This document shows, piece by piece, positions 1 to 5,040 of a stretch of DNA of 5,592 nt (the stretch's first letter is position 1; each line of letters opens with the position of its first letter). The DNA comes from Paracoccaceae bacterium (lineage in GTDB: Bacteria > Pseudomonadota > Alphaproteobacteria > Rhodobacterales > Rhodobacteraceae). The position numbers and the translations under genes were made by a program. The notes under the pieces are model-generated. The model saw only the letters and a list, made by a program, of their open reading frames with translations, had not been told where the DNA came from and did not search any database. The stretch is taken from positions 1 through 5,592 of the forward strand of contig JALSGY010000059.1 in NCBI GenBank assembly GCA_026982515.1, read 5' to 3'.

Positions 1-346
1 CCCTGAGCTTGATCGCATCCTTGCCGATCAGGTCGATGCGCGAGATGTGGGAATCGAGGTTGACGCGCACCATCGGCCAGTTGAGCCGGGCGGCCACCTG
101 CTCGATGTGGGTGGACTTGCCGGTGCCGTGGTAGCCCTGGATCATCACCCGCCGGTTATGGGAGAAACCGGCCAGGATCGCCAGGGTGGTATCCGGGTCG
201 AACTTGTAGGTGGGGTCGATCTCCGGCACACGCTCGGTGCGCTCGGCAAAGCCCTTCACCACCATGTCGGTGTCGATCCCGAAGGTTTCGCGGACCGAGA
301 TCTCCTCGGTCGGTTTCACCAGCGTCTCCGTCGTGCCGTCTGCCAT
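1..346 (-). CDS. cobS: Cobaltochelatase subunit CobS, N-terminal part (cut by window edge)
   Basis: CobS is the AAA+ ATPase subunit of the aerobic cobaltochelatase (CobN-CobS-CobT), which uses ATP to insert cobalt into hydrogenobyrinic acid a,c-diamide in the cytoplasm. The first 115 codons are present and the rest lies left of the window. The protein starts MADGTTETLVKPTEEISV, typical of alphaproteobacterial CobS. It carries a Walker A P-loop, GYHGTGKST, at residues 71-79, followed by a segment with VRVNLDSHISRIDLIGKDA near residues 93-112, as in the family. The ATG at 344-346 is preceded by AGGA at a suitable distance. An ATG at 363-365 is in another frame and gives an unrelated reading. 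The J-domain gene lies upstream on the same strand with a 141-bp gap, so cobS may be co-transcribed with it or use its own promoter. Identification is confident; completeness beyond the edge is unknown. Confidence 0.95.
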   Translation of the reverse strand, partial: MADGTTETLVKPTEEISVRETFGIDTDMVVKGFAERTERVPEIDPTYKFDPDTTLAILAGFSHNRRVMIQGYHGTGKSTHIEQVAARLNWPMVRVNLDSHISRIDLIGKDAIKLR

Positions 347-397
347 GTTGTCCTCGAAAAACCATGCCGCCCCCGGGCCCTTCCCGGTGACAGCGGT

Positions 398-426
398 GTT
401 GTGGGGGATGTTGCGGGCAAGGTCAA
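398..426 (-). promoter_or_regulatory. Possible cobS promoter
   Basis: On the minus strand TTGACC (421-426) is followed after 17 bases by CACAAC (398-403). The -35-like hexamer is good (TTGAC), but the -10-like hexamer matches the sigma-70 consensus at only three positions. The inferred start would give a leader of about 45 nt before the cobS ATG. It lies in the 141-bp gap between the J-protein stop and cobS, the only other content of which is a short GGGTT/AACCC inverted repeat near 463-474. Weak prediction. Confidence 0.22.
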
Positions 427-487
427 CGCCGCCCGCCGCCCTCCATATGGGGCATTTGCGCCGGGTTTGAACCCCCGCCCCGTGGTC

Positions 488-1120
488 TCAGTCGCGGAAC
501 CAGCGGCTTTCCCTGATCTGATCCCAGGCCCAGACGACCTCTTGCAGCTGCTCCTCGTGGCTGCGGTCACCGCCGTTCATGTCCGGGTGCAGCACCTTGA
601 TCAGGGCCTTGTACTGCTTGCGCACCTCGGCCTTGGTCCAGTGGTCCCTGGCCTCGAGAATCTCCAGCGCTCGGCGTTCGGTGGGCGGCAGCTTGCGGGT
701 GCCGGTCACCGACTTGCCGGGGTTGCGGGTGGCCTTGTCGCCCAGCACCTGGTGGGGGTCGTCGATGCCCAGTCGCTGCCAGGCACGGGCCTCGTCCGAA
801 CTCTTGCCGAAGGGCTTGGTTTCGCGTTCCCAGACGCGGTCTCGGTCCATCTGCTCGAGCAGCTCTTCCTCGCTGGAGCCGTCGAAGAAGTTCCATTTCA
901 GATTGTATTCGCGCACATGCGTCTTGCAGAACCAGAAGTATTCGTCCAGCGAATCGGGGGATTTGGGCGCACGATACTGGCCGCGCTCCTCGCATCCGGG
1001 ATGCTCGCAGACGCGGGTCGAGGTCTCGAAAGCGCCCGACATGCCGCGCCGGCCGCGGGTGCGTTTCTTCTTGTCCGCCGAGACGGATATGTCGAATCCG
1101 AACGGATCGGGTTTCACCAT
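488..1120 (-). CDS. J-domain (DnaJ-like) protein with N-terminal Cys/His zinc-like motif
   Basis: The protein has 210 residues. The C-terminus (about 150-208) is a J-domain: a helix II-like AEVRKQYKALIKVL runs into the diagnostic HPD tripeptide at 178-180, then NGGDRSHEEQLQEVVWAWDQI. J-domains stimulate Hsp70/DnaK ATPase, so a cytoplasmic DnaK co-chaperone or adaptor role is likely; the client is unknown. It is not a full DnaJ, because the J-domain is C-terminal and there is no G/F linker or four-repeat zinc domain. The N-terminal third has C38-X4-C43 and C65-X2-H68, which could bind one metal ion (inference), after a basic KKKRTRGRR stretch. I chose the ATG at 1118-1120, preceded by AAGG at about 8 nt. 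The same frame extends to a GTG at 1168, but those 16 extra residues look like untranslated DNA. Its place between bolA and cobS is, from memory, recurrent in Rhodobacteraceae. It is divergent from bolA. Confidence 0.85.
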   Translation of the reverse strand: MVKPDPFGFDISVSADKKKRTRGRRGMSGAFETSTRVCEHPGCEERGQYRAPKSPDSLDEYFWFCKTHVREYNLKWNFFDGSSEEELLEQMDRDRVWERETKPFGKSSDEARAWQRLGIDDPHQVLGDKATRNPGKSVTGTRKLPPTERRALEILEARDHWTKAEVRKQYKALIKVLHPDMNGGDRSHEEQLQEVVWAWDQIRESRWFRD

Positions 1121-1194
1121 AATCAATGCCTTTTCGACTCGGACCCGAGAGTTTAGACCATTTGCCACAGGATTGAAGGGGGCAAGGCGGAAAA
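1121..1194. promoter_or_regulatory. Divergent intergenic region, J-domain gene / bolA
   Basis: These 74 bp separate the two divergent starts and should contain both promoters. A 12-bp near-palindrome CTCGGACCCGAG (1138-1149) sits in the middle and is an operator candidate. A TAAACT hexamer on the minus strand (1150-1155) resembles a -10 box for the J-domain gene, but no convincing -35 box lies at the right distance. I could not define a bolA promoter. The bolA ribosome-binding site is AAGGCGG at 1184-1190. Confidence 0.35.
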
Positions 1195-1452
1195 ATGAGC
1201 ATTACCGAAGAGCTGCGCAACAGGCTGGAGGAGGCGTTTCACCCCGGCAGGCTTGAAATCATTGACGAAAGCGAGAAGCACCGCGGCCATGCGGGCTATC
1301 GCGAGGGCGGCGAGAGCCACTTCAGGATCATCATCGAGGCCGAAGCCTTCGCGCCGATGAGCCGTATCGAGCGCCATCGCGCGGTGCACGAGGCGCTGGG
1401 AAAGGATCTGGTTGCGCGCATCCACGCGCTTGCGCTGCAGATCGGCGCCTGA
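1195..1452 (+). CDS. bolA: BolA family protein
   Basis: An 85-residue complete BolA-family protein, the usual length for this small cytoplasmic family. BolA proteins have a class II KH-like fold and pair with monothiol glutaredoxins to ligate or sense [2Fe-2S] clusters; some also act as transcriptional regulators. The family signature is clear: ESEKHRGHAG at residues 25-34, SHFRIIIEAEAF at 41-52, the conserved helix-turn segment RHRAVHEALG at 60-69 with the invariant His65, and a closing RIHALALQIG. The RNRLEEAF N-terminal helix is also typical. The ATG is preceded by AAGGCGG with about 4 nt spacing. The gene is divergent from the J-domain gene and converges on a DUF4177-like gene, with only 8 bp between the stops. 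The sequence alone does not say whether it regulates transcription or serves in iron-sulphur handling. Confidence 0.95.
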   Translation: MSITEELRNRLEEAFHPGRLEIIDESEKHRGHAGYREGGESHFRIIIEAEAFAPMSRIERHRAVHEALGKDLVARIHALALQIGA

Positions 1453-1476
1453 GCCCCGGGCTACGGCGTCCGGGGC
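1453..1476. terminator. Hairpin between convergent bolA and DUF4177-like gene
   Basis: GCCCCGG (1453-1459) and CCGGGGC (1470-1476) form a perfect 7-bp stem with a 10-nt loop. It starts immediately after the bolA stop and overlaps the last codons and stop of the opposing gene. It could stop transcription from both sides. Neither strand has a U-tract, so an intrinsic terminator is only plausible. Confidence 0.4.
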
Positions 1477-1856
1477 CGCTCCATCATCTCGGGGCCGAGC
1501 GCCTTGCGGATGTTGGCGCGCAACTTCTCGAGCTCGCTGGTGCTCATCGGTTCGCGCCGGGGCGTGTGATGCGCGGCCCCGGGTGCCGTTTCGGGCGCTG
1601 GCGCCGGCGCGGGCTGCCGGGCGGGCAGCGGGCGGCGGAACACCAGGTAGTCTTGAGGTGCCGCGCGCCGGCGCAGCCAGCCGCGCGGGGCCTCTCCGGC
1701 CAGGCTTTCGCGGCGCAGGAACTGCCAGCCCTCGCGGCCGGCCTCGTTCATGATTCCAAGGATCGTTCCGGCAAGCCCGTCCTCGCCGTTGTGACTCCCC
1801 GGGGCAGTCCCTGACTGCCCCGGAGCCTGCACCAGTCTGTACTCATACCGTTCCAT
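1461..1856 (-). CDS. DUF4177-like protein, paralogue A
   Basis: A 131-residue protein of unknown function. The N-terminal half is the small alpha/beta DUF4177-type domain: opening strand MERYEYRLVQAP, helix with GIMNEAGREGWQFL (34-47), closing strand DYLVFRRPLP (69-78). It aligns without gaps to the neighbour at 2132-2566 over residues 1-78; I count 31 identities, about 40 percent. The remainder is a Pro/Ala-rich linker (about 79-100) and a short predicted helix STSELEKLRANIRKALG near the C-terminus that the paralogue lacks. No signal peptide or membrane segment is seen, so it is probably cytoplasmic. The ATG at 1854-1856 is fixed by the conserved YEY strand beginning at residue 4, yet its upstream sequence has no good Shine-Dalgarno motif, unlike the paralogue. 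A long, hairpin-containing leader may matter for its expression (inference). Confidence 0.8.
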   Translation of the reverse strand: MERYEYRLVQAPGQSGTAPGSHNGEDGLAGTILGIMNEAGREGWQFLRRESLAGEAPRGWLRRRAAPQDYLVFRRPLPARQPAPAPAPETAPGAAHHTPRREPMSTSELEKLRANIRKALGPEMMERPRTP

Positions 1857-1880
1857 GACACACCACGGATTTCACTCGTT

Positions 1881-1922
1881 ACACCCACCCGGTACCGCAT
1901 CATGATACGGCCGGGGTGGTGT
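1881..1922. promoter_or_regulatory. Imperfect inverted repeat in the leader of DUF4177-like A
   Basis: Arms ACACC-ACCC-GG (1881-1892, C1886 bulged) and CCGGGGTGGTGT (1911-1922, one G bulged) can form an 11-bp stem. The interior holds a second short pairing, CCG 1895-1897 with CGG 1908-1910, around the palindrome ATCATGAT (1899-1906). It ends 25 bp upstream of the start codon of the minus-strand gene. It may be a leader hairpin controlling translation, a terminator/attenuator, or an operator. The sequence does not decide which. Confidence 0.4.
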
Positions 1923-1963
1923 TTCGCTCAATGAAAATGCGGCGAGATTCGGGCACTGATGCG

Positions 1964-1991
1964 GAAATATCATGCAGGCCCGGGGGTGCAA
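1964..1991 (-). promoter_or_regulatory. Possible promoter of DUF4177-like A
   Basis: On the minus strand TTGCAC (1986-1991) is followed after 16 bases by TATTTC (1964-1969). Each hexamer matches consensus at only three positions, including the TTG that is best kept in alphaproteobacterial promoters. A start near 1957 would give a leader of about 100 nt that contains the hairpin at 1881-1922. Weak prediction. Confidence 0.2.
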
Positions 1992-2006
1992 CTCACCCTG
2001 AGCCCC

Positions 2007-2033
2007 AGGGAATACCTTGAACTGCAAGGGAAT
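2007..2033. repeat. AGGGAAT direct repeat, 20-bp period, flanking a small hairpin
   Basis: AGGGAAT occurs at 2007-2013 and 2027-2033, 20 bp apart, close to two helical turns. Between and overlapping the copies is CCTTG/CAAGG (2015-2019 and 2025-2029) with a 5-nt loop. The spacing suits a dimeric regulator on one face of the DNA, upstream of the putative promoter of the DUF4177-like A gene. Two copies of seven bases could be chance. Confidence 0.3.
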
Positions 2034-2058
2034 TTCTCTCGTTTACCTTCCTGTCGCA

Positions 2059-2075
2059 ACGGCGGGATCCGCCGT
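2059..2075. terminator. Perfect 7-bp hairpin downstream of DUF4177-like B
   Basis: ACGGCGG (2059-2065) and CCGCCGT (2069-2075) form a perfect stem with a 3-nt loop. A shorter one, TTCCG/CGGAA (2115-2127), lies between it and the DUF4177-like B stop. On the minus strand both fall just after that gene, where termination is expected. There is no U-tract after either, so the terminator call is tentative. Confidence 0.3.
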
Positions 2076-2090
2076 CGCGGAAGGCTCCAC

Positions 2091-2099
2091 AATATAATT
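2091..2099. promoter_or_regulatory. AT-rich patch with a perfect TATAAT on the plus strand
   Basis: TATAAT at 2093-2098 matches the sigma-70 -10 consensus exactly, and the opposite strand reads TATATT over 2091-2096. No TTGACA-like box lies 16-18 bp upstream on either strand; the minus strand has CGGAAC there. No coding region follows on the plus strand, only antisense DNA to the DUF4177-like B gene. It may belong to a promoter for a small or antisense RNA, or be incidental. Confidence 0.2.
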
Positions 2100-2131
2100 C
2101 CTGCGCTCGATTTGTTCCGCCGCGGAAACGA

Positions 2132-2566
2132 TCACCCCTCTTTCGGGGGGGCCTCGCCGGCCAGCCCGGCCCGCGTGGCCCCGCCCAGACGCGGCAGAAC
2201 GGGCTCATTGCGTTCCGCTTCGGAGGGCGGGGTTTCCGCTTTCGGCCGAGATGCGGGGGCGCTCTCTTCCTCACCTGCGTCTTTTCCGTCATCCGCTGCC
2301 ACGGGGTCCGGTTCGGCCGGTGCGCTGGCCTCGGGCAGGGCCCGGCGGAACACCAGCACGTTGTGAAAGACGGTGGTGCGCGAGGTCAGTCCGCGGCGTT
2401 CTTCGCAAGGCAGGGTCTCCGCGCGCTGGTATTCCCAGCCCTCGGCGCACATCTCGTTCATCACCGCTTCCAGCGCCAGGGCAAAGCGGGCTTCAGAGCT
2501 GCGCACGCCCCTGCCTTTCTGCCCCTTTCGGGGGGCCGGAACCACCTTGTATTCGTAACGCGGCAT
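2132..2566 (-). CDS. DUF4177-like protein, paralogue B
   Basis: A 144-residue protein of unknown function, probably cytoplasmic. Residues 1-78 form the DUF4177-type domain: strand MPRYEYKVVPAP, helix with ALEAVMNEMCAEGWEY (31-46), then ETLPCEERRG, and closing strand NVLVFRRALP (69-78). Residues 79-144 are rich in Ala, Pro and Glu and look disordered. This copy resembles the single DUF4177 protein that, from memory, often sits beside gatB in Rhodobacteraceae, so it is probably the ancestral member and the gene at 1461-1856 the derived or extra copy (inference). The ATG at 2564-2566 follows a strong AGGAG (2574-2578) at 7 nt. The gene lies 103 bp downstream of the gatB stop on the same strand, with its own promoter candidate in the gap. 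The two cysteines (40 and 54) are not shared with paralogue A. Confidence 0.82.
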   Translation of the reverse strand: MPRYEYKVVPAPRKGQKGRGVRSSEARFALALEAVMNEMCAEGWEYQRAETLPCEERRGLTSRTTVFHNVLVFRRALPEASAPAEPDPVAADDGKDAGEEESAPASRPKAETPPSEAERNEPVLPRLGGATRAGLAGEAPPKEG

Positions 2567-2593
2567 CGCGCCTCTCCTGTCCTGGTCCGGCGC

Positions 2594-2623
2594 AATCTAG
2601 CCGCCCCCGGCGGGCGGTTTCAA
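2594..2623 (-). promoter_or_regulatory. Likely promoter of DUF4177-like B with inverted repeat in the spacer
   Basis: On the minus strand TTGAAA (2618-2623, five of six matches) is followed after 18 bases by TAGATT (2594-2599, four of six). A start near 2587 would leave a leader of about 20 nt containing the AGGAG site. The spacer is almost wholly an inverted repeat, CCGCCC (2601-2606) and GGGCGG (2612-2617), a placement suited to an operator. Alternatively this repeat is a weak hairpin downstream of gatB. Confidence 0.42.
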
Positions 2624-2669
2624 GCGTTCCGCGCGCTCACGATCCCGGCATGAGCCCGGCGGGCGGCCC

Positions 2670-4181
2670 CTACAGCCCCAGCCTGGCGCGCACCGCCTCG
2701 TTGACGGCCTTGGGGTTGGCCTTGCCGCCGGTGGCCTTCATCACCTGCCCCACGAACCAGCCCACCAGCTTGGGGTTTTCCCTGGCCTTTTCCACCTGCG
2801 CGGGGTTGGCGGCGATCACCTCGTCCACCGCAGCCTCGATGGCGCCGGTGTCGGTGACCTGCTTCAACCCCTCCGTTTCGACGATCTCGGCGGGCTCGCG
2901 CCCGGTGGTATAGGCGATCTCGAACACCTGCTTGGCGATCTTGCCGGAAATGTCGCCCCGGGAGATCAGCTCGATGATGGCTCCCAGGCGCTCGGCCCCG
3001 ATCGGGCTTTCGCCGATCTCCAGCCCGTCCTTCTTGAGCCTCCCGAAAAGCTCGTTGATCACCCAGTTGGCGGCCATCTTGCCGTCACGCCCCTCGGCCA
3101 CCTTCTCGAAGAATCGCGCCGCCTCCACATCGGCCGTCAGCACCGAGGCGTCATAGTCCGACAGGCCGAATTCGGTGATGAAGCGCGCCTTCTTCTCGTC
3201 GGGCAGCTCGGGCAGGCTGTCGCGGATCGCATCCACCCATTCCTGCTCGATCTCCAGCGGCAGGAGATCGGGGCAGGGGAAATAGCGGTAGTCATGCGCC
3301 TCTTCCTTGGAGCGCATGGAGCGCGTCTCGCCCCTGTCGGGATCGAACAGCCGTGTTTCCTGATCCACCGTGCCGCCGTCTTCGAGTATGGCGATCTGGC
3401 GCCGCGCCTCGTAGTCGATGGCCTGCTGGATGAAGCGCATCGAGTTCATGTTCTTGATCTCGCAGCGCGTGCCGAGATGGCCGAAATCCTGGGTTTCCAT
3501 GTAGCGTTCGTAATCGCCCGGACGGCAGACCGAGACATTCACGTCGGCGCGCAGGTTGCCGTTCTGCATGTTGCCGTCGCAGGTGCCCAGGTAGCGCATG
3601 ATCTGGCGCAGCTTGGCGATGTAGGCGGCCGCCTCTTCGGGGCTGCGGATGTCGGGGCGCGAGACGATCTCCATCAGCGCCACCCCGGTTCGGTTGAGAT
3701 CGACGAAGGACATGTGCGGATCCATGTCATGGATCGACTTGCCGGCGTCCTGCTCGATGTGGATGCGCTCGATGCGCACGCGCCGCGCCAGCCCGGGGCC
3801 CATTTCCACCAGCACCTCGCCCTCGCCGACGATGGGGTGGTAGAGCTGCGAAATCTGATACCCCTGCGGCAGGTCGGGGTAGAAGTAGTTCTTGCGGTCG
3901 AAGGCCGAGACCAGGTTGATCTGCGCCTTCAGCCCCAGCCCGGTGCGCACCGCCTGCTCGACGCAGAACTCGTTGATCACCGGCAGCATTCCCGGCATCG
4001 CCGCATCGACGAAGGAGACGTTGGAGTTGGGCTCGGCTCCGAACTCGGTGGAGGCGCCGGAAAACAGCTTGGCCTTGCTGGCCACCTGGGCGTGCACCTC
4101 CATGCCGATCACCAGTTCCCACTCGCCGGTGGCGCCGGAGATCACCTTGGGTTTCGGGGCGTCAAAGGTCAGATCGAGCAT
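2670..4181 (-). CDS. gatB: Asp-tRNA(Asn)/Glu-tRNA(Gln) amidotransferase subunit B
   Basis: GatB is the tRNA-binding and kinase subunit of GatCAB, which converts misacylated Glu-tRNA(Gln) and/or Asp-tRNA(Asn) to the amidated forms using glutamine-derived ammonia from GatA. The 503 residues are complete and normal for the family. Hallmarks in order: VIGMEVHAQV with E28 and H30 of the metal site, SFVDAAMPGMLPVIN (56-70), RKNYFYPDLPQGYQ (96-109), HIEQDAGKS (141-149), DLNRTGVALMEIV (161-173), the DGNMQNGNLRADVN signature (202-215), then CEIKNMNS and a RSKEEAHDYRYFPCPDLLPL segment. The last ~150 residues form the helical YqeY-like tail domain ending in AVNEAVRARLGL, which helps bind tRNA. The ATG at 4179-4181 has AGGA (4191-4194) upstream at 9 nt. 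gatA and gatC are not adjacent here. The gene is divergent from the lipoprotein gene and upstream of the DUF4177-like genes. Confidence 0.98.
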   Translation of the reverse strand: MLDLTFDAPKPKVISGATGEWELVIGMEVHAQVASKAKLFSGASTEFGAEPNSNVSFVDAAMPGMLPVINEFCVEQAVRTGLGLKAQINLVSAFDRKNYFYPDLPQGYQISQLYHPIVGEGEVLVEMGPGLARRVRIERIHIEQDAGKSIHDMDPHMSFVDLNRTGVALMEIVSRPDIRSPEEAAAYIAKLRQIMRYLGTCDGNMQNGNLRADVNVSVCRPGDYERYMETQDFGHLGTRCEIKNMNSMRFIQQAIDYEARRQIAILEDGGTVDQETRLFDPDRGETRSMRSKEEAHDYRYFPCPDLLPLEIEQEWVDAIRDSLPELPDEKKARFITEFGLSDYDASVLTADVEAARFFEKVAEGRDGKMAANWVINELFGRLKKDGLEIGESPIGAERLGAIIELISRGDISGKIAKQVFEIAYTTGREPAEIVETEGLKQVTDTGAIEAAVDEVIAANPAQVEKARENPKLVGWFVGQVMKATGGKANPKAVNEAVRARLGL

Positions 4182-4211
4182 GTCACTTCGTCCTGCAAGG
4201 GGTTCGGGGTG

Positions 4212-4240
4212 GTTCTAGGGCAGGGCGGAACAGGGGGCAA
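4212..4240 (-). promoter_or_regulatory. Likely gatB promoter
   Basis: On the minus strand TTGCCC (4235-4240) is followed after exactly 17 bases by TAGAAC (4212-4217, four of six -10 matches). The inferred start near 4205 gives a short leader of about 24 nt that includes the AGGA site. The spacing and TTG-type -35 are typical of alphaproteobacterial housekeeping promoters. Confidence 0.4.
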
Positions 4241-4295
4241 GGGGGCGCAAACCCGCCGACGGTCGCGCCGCCGCTGGACATCCCTCGCGCCGCGG

Positions 4296-4336
4296 GTCAC
4301 CCTTGCCGCCGTTCCGGCCTGTGCGGCCGGGGTGAC
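4296..4336 (+). promoter_or_regulatory. Nested inverted repeats upstream of the lipoprotein gene
   Basis: Outer arms GTCACC (4296-4301) and GGTGAC (4331-4336) enclose an inner perfect stem CCGGCC (4314-4319) / GGCCGG (4325-4330) with a 5-nt loop. The structure ends 4 bp before the AAAGGGGG ribosome-binding site. In RNA it could affect translation of the lipoprotein. If transcription starts inside it, the outer pair could instead be an operator. A TGGACA box (4275-4280) is a possible -35, but no good -10 follows it. Confidence 0.4.
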
Positions 4337-4340
4337 GATG

Positions 4341-4348
4341 AAAGGGGG
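4341..4348 (+). promoter_or_regulatory. Ribosome-binding site deciding the lipoprotein start
   Basis: AAAGGGGG lies 7 nt before the ATG at 4356-4358. An in-frame ATG at 4338 would place this motif inside the coding region and has no comparable site upstream. Starting at 4356 also gives a compact, standard lipoprotein signal peptide. Confidence 0.6.
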
Positions 4349-4355
4349 CTTGAAG

Positions 4356-4949
4356 ATGCGCAACGCCATGCTGCTGGTCGGGCTCGTGCTGCTGGCCGCC
4401 TGCGCCCGTGCCGGCCAGCCGGAGGTCGCGCGTGCCGCCCCGCTTCCGCCCATGCAGTGGGATCACCGCCCCGAGGCCGAGCAGTGGACCCGCGCCACCC
4501 TTGCCGCCCTCGGCGGCCGGGGAGCGGCCCTGGTGGAGAGCACCCCGCGGGATATCCGCGCCTTCTGCCCCGCCTATCCGCAGGCCACCCGCGCCGAGCG
4601 CGCCGCCTTCTGGGCCGGGCTGTTCTCGGCGCTTGCGAAATACGAAAGCACCTGGAACCCGCGGGCCGTGGGCGGCGGCGGGCGCTGGATCGGGCTGACC
4701 CAGATCGCCCCCCGCTCGGCGCGCTACTACGGCTGCGAGGCCACCACTGTGGCCGAGCTCAAGGACGGTGCGGCCAATCTCGCCTGTGCGGTGGACATCG
4801 CCGCCTACCAGGTGGGGCGCGACGGAGTGCTGATCTCGCAAGGGGGGCGCTGGCGCGGGGTGGCGCGCGACTGGGCCCCGTTCCGCAACCCCAAGATGCG
4901 CGCCGCCATGGCCGCCTGGACCAGTGCCCAGGAGTATTGCCGGGGCTGA
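4356..4949 (+). CDS. Lipoprotein with lytic transglycosylase (SLT/lysozyme-like) domain
   Basis: The protein has 197 residues. Residues 1-16 are a lipoprotein signal peptide: MRN, a hydrophobic run, and a lipobox LAAC with Cys16 as the lipidated residue. The mature protein should be anchored on the periplasmic face of a membrane. Residue 17 is Ala, not Asp, so outer-membrane sorting is the default expectation. The core resembles SLT-type murein transglycosylases: FSALAKYESTWNPRAVG (90-106) with Glu97 as the likely catalytic acid, then WIGLTQIAPRSARYYGC (111-127), matching the GLMQ-type motif. This suggests cleavage of peptidoglycan glycan strands. Four later cysteines (71, 127, 144, 195) could form disulphides. 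The frame stays open far upstream, antisense to gatB, but that extension has no support; the start was chosen from the ribosome-binding site and signal peptide. It is divergent from gatB and converges on pepN. Activity is inferred from motifs; it could be a degenerate lysozyme-fold protein. Confidence 0.85.
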   Translation: MRNAMLLVGLVLLAACARAGQPEVARAAPLPPMQWDHRPEAEQWTRATLAALGGRGAALVESTPRDIRAFCPAYPQATRAERAAFWAGLFSALAKYESTWNPRAVGGGGRWIGLTQIAPRSARYYGCEATTVAELKDGAANLACAVDIAAYQVGRDGVLISQGGRWRGVARDWAPFRNPKMRAAMAAWTSAQEYCRG

Positions 4950-4978
4950 GCCATGCCTGCCGCGGGGGGCGAAGGCAC

Positions 4979-4997
4979 TGAAGGGGGCGCCCCTTCA
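4979..4997 (+). terminator. Hairpin terminator after the lipoprotein gene
   Basis: TGAAGGGG (4979-4986) and CCCCTTCA (4990-4997) form a perfect 8-bp stem with a GCG loop, 30 bp past the lipoprotein stop. The downstream tail TCTTGCG is only weakly U-rich. It is probably the terminator for the plus-strand gene and may act as a stop from the other side too. Confidence 0.55.
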
Positions 4998-5004
4998 TCT
5001 TGCG

Positions 5005-5040
5005 AAAAATACTCCGGGGGTCCGGGGGCAGCGCCCCCGG
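5005..5040 (-). terminator. Terminator of pepN
   Basis: Reading the minus strand, two bases after the pepN stop a perfect 8-bp stem forms from CCGGGGGC and GCCCCCGG (5022-5040, 3-nt loop). It is followed by ACCCCCGGAG and then TATTTTT (5005-5011). The U-run lies about 10 nt after the stem, further than in a textbook terminator. From memory, very similar G/C-hairpin plus GGAGTATTT-type blocks recur after many genes in Rhodobacteraceae genomes, so this is probably one copy of a dispersed terminator-like element. Confidence 0.65.

Noticed and set aside
461..477. tRNA T-arm-like GGGTTTGAACCC
   Set aside because: No acceptor, D or anticodon arm can be built around it, and coding sequence is too close; it is a short chance palindrome or weak terminator hairpin.
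47..1156. 369-codon open frame on the plus strand
   Set aside because: It runs antisense through cobS and the J-domain gene, both of which have clear family motifs. Its translation is low-complexity and resembles nothing; long antisense frames are common in GC-rich DNA.
1121..1168. GTG start adding 16 residues to the J-domain protein
   Set aside because: The extra residues have no family support, and the ATG at 1118-1120 has its own AAGG motif.
1959..2366. Plus-strand open frame beginning in the DUF4177 spacer
   Set aside because: There is no good ribosome-binding site, the translation changes character, and it runs antisense into DUF4177-like B.
2251..2913. 220-codon open frame on the plus strand
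   Set aside because: It is antisense to DUF4177-like B and the gatB 3' end, with a Pro/Ser/Arg-rich shadow translation and no ribosome-binding site noted.
3294..4355. In-frame upstream extension of the lipoprotein gene into gatB antisense
   Set aside because: The added residues are the complement of gatB, and they would bury the lipoprotein signal peptide and the AAAGGGGG ribosome-binding site.
4215..4841. 208-codon open frame on the minus strand
   Set aside because: It is antisense to the lipoprotein and spans the gatB promoter region; Gly/Ala/Arg-rich shadow translation with no motif.
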